Assembly: GCF_019075875.1 (NCBI RefSeq)
Contig: NZ_JAHOOZ010000001.1
Location: 620,001 to 684,000, forward strand
DNA length: 64,000 nt
Reading direction: 5' to 3'
DNA from: Novosphingobium sp. G106
Lineage (GTDB): Bacteria; Pseudomonadota; Alphaproteobacteria; Sphingomonadales; Sphingomonadaceae
The position numbers were made by a program, and so were the translations under genes. The stretch's first letter is position 1. The number at the start of each line of letters is the position of its first letter. The notes beneath the pieces are model-generated. The model was not told where the DNA came from and searched no databases. It saw only the letters and a list, made by a program, of their open reading frames with translations. Shown in pieces: positions 62,971 to 64,000 of this stretch.

Positions 62971-64000
62971 CAGAACCGGGCCACGAGGTTCTCGAGCCAT
63001 TCCTGGCGGCCCGAGCGCGGCTCCGGCCCGCGGTTGCTGTGGATGGCGATGTCGGCGACCGAGGCCAGCGTCGCATCCGGTGCGTGGATCGCGTGGCCGA
63101 ACTCGCCTTGCCAGCCGGAATAGCGCTCGGCGCGGAACCGATCGAGCTGGCCGTCCTCGACGATCGCGGCGGCGCGTAGCAGTGCCCGCGCGATCGTGTC
63201 GATCCCGCCGATGTGGCCGTGGAACAGATCCGCCGCGTCGATCGACTGGCGCCGCACCTTGGCATCGAAGTTGAAGCCCCCCGTGGTGAGGCCACCGGCG
63301 CGGAGCACTTCCAGCATGGCCAGCGTCAGTTCCTCGACCGAGTTGGGGAATTGGTCGGTATCCCAGCCGTTCTGCGGATCGCCGCGGTTGGCGTCGATCG
63401 AGCCGAAAATGCCGAGCGCCCGGGCCATGGCAATCTCATGCTCGAAGGTATGGCCCGAAAGCGTCGCGTGGTTGGCCTCGATGTTTACCTTGACCTCGTT
63501 CTCCAGCCCGAAGCGGCGCAGGAAACCGAAGACGGTCTGGGTATCGAAATCGTATTGGTGCTTGGTCGGCTCGTGCGGCTTGGGCTCGATCAGGATCGTG
63601 CCTTTGAAGCCGATGCGGTGCTTGTGATCGACCACGAGGCTGAGGAACCGGCCGAAGTTCTCCTGCTCGATGCCGATCTCGGTATTGAGGATCGTGTCGT
63701 AGCCCTCGCGGCCGCCCCAGAGCACATAGTTGGAGCCGCCCAGCCGATGCGTCGCGTCGAGGCAATCGCGCACCTGCATCGCGGCCCAGGCATAGACTTC
63801 CGGGTCCGGATTTGTCGCAGCGCCCGCCATGTAGCGCGGATGGCTGAACAGATTGGCGGTTCCCCAGAGCAGCTTGCGGTCGTGCCGCTCCTGCAGTTCT
63901 TCCAGATGGTCGACGGCTTCCGCGAAGCTTGCGCGGAATGCGGTGGCGTCTCCAGCGTCGGCCATGACGTCGACATCGTGGAAGCAGTAGAACGGCACGT
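62970..64000 (-). CDS. xylA: Xylose isomerase, 5' end beyond the window
   Basis: At least 343 codons of XylA; the N-terminus is cut by the window edge, since the frame is open at 64000 and the visible start [10 protein letters not shown] is an internal segment. It has FHDVD with the catalytic His, [57 protein letters not shown] (Lys), [20 protein letters not shown] (Glu/His), [20 protein letters not shown] (Asp) and [13 protein letters not shown]. It converts D-xylose to D-xylulose. It is upstream of and coupled to the mutarotase-like gene. Confidence 0.95.
   Translation of the reverse strand, partial: VPFYCFHDVDVMADAGDATAFRASFAEAVDHLEELQERHDRKLLWGTANLFSHPRYMAGAATNPDPEVYAWAAMQVRDCLDATHRLGGSNYVLWGGREGYDTILNTEIGIEQENFGRFLSLVVDHKHRIGFKGTILIEPKPHEPTKHQYDFDTQTVFGFLRRFGLENEVKVNIEANHATLSGHTFEHEIAMARALGIFGSIDANRGDPQNGWDTDQFPNSVEELTLAMLEVLRAGGLTTGGFNFDAKVRRQSIDAADLFHGHIGGIDTIARALLRAAAIVEDGQLDRFRAERYSGWQGEFGHAIHAPDATLASVADIAIHSNRGPEPRSGRQEWLENLVARF

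Overview
The window is chromosomal DNA from a high-GC alphaproteobacterium, most probably a member of the Sphingomonadaceae (Novosphingobium, Sphingobium or Sphingomonas). Evidence: dense GC-rich coding on both strands, a PEPxxWA-CTERM protein, a TonB-dependent receptor paired with an esterase-like phytase-family protein, a GH106 alpha-L-rhamnosidase of the type known from Sphingomonas, and several small conserved proteins I associate with sphingomonads. I see no tRNA, rRNA, CRISPR array, transposase or complete prophage.

Layout. 1-2.8 kb: a short-chain dehydrogenase (SDR) cluster, one member frameshifted, and a DUF1330 protein. 2.8-4.7 kb: lepA. 4.86-6.78 kb: two divergent accessory genes, one with a nucleoside-deoxyribosyltransferase/TIR-like domain and an AT-rich 3' half. 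6.8-8.8 kb: two conserved hypotheticals flanked by hairpin repeats. 9-12 kb: an RTX-only protein, an alpha/beta hydrolase, a stand-alone receiver and a PEP-CTERM protein. 12-15.4 kb: a non-coding stretch with a candidate small RNA, a small HTH protein, an SDR, an AraC regulator and a 58-aa Cys-rich protein. 15.4-24.6 kb: an acyltransferase, a PAS-GGDEF-EAL-PilZ protein, a hemerythrin, an orphan histidine kinase, an aldehyde dehydrogenase and an MFS carrier.

24.6-34.8 kb is a potassium island: kup, divergent from a 92-aa membrane protein, a 27-aa micro-ORF, kdpFABC and kdpDE. 34.8-42.6 kb: a Tat-exported epoxide-hydrolase-like protein, a TonB receptor with its esterase partner, a PLP lyase and a GH130 phosphorylase-like enzyme.

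42.8-53.0 kb is the most interesting region. Two transcription units appear to encode one sugar-oxidation pathway. One has a gluconate-2-dehydrogenase-subunit-3-like protein, a frameshifted GMC flavoprotein and a TetR regulator, and is divergent from a Tat-exported TIM-barrel protein. The other has a cytochrome c, a ThuA-like protein, a Gfo/Idh oxidoreductase, a second TIM-barrel protein, an MFS carrier and a ketose-3-epimerase-like protein. The set fits periplasmic 3-dehydrogenation of glycosides with cleavage and re-reduction of the keto-sugar. Both units carry the same palindrome, CGAACG-N4-CGTTCG, upstream.

53.1-64 kb is an L-rhamnose/xylose region: a DeoR regulator, an FGGY kinase, a bifunctional aldolase/dehydrogenase gene interrupted by an apparent 10-bp deletion, L-rhamnose isomerase, GH106 rhamnosidase, a short mutarotase-like protein and the 3' part of xylA.

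Three genes are interrupted (near 401-406, 44126-44130 and 55690). Two breaks lie in G/C homopolymers, so sequencing or assembly error must be excluded before calling them pseudogenes.
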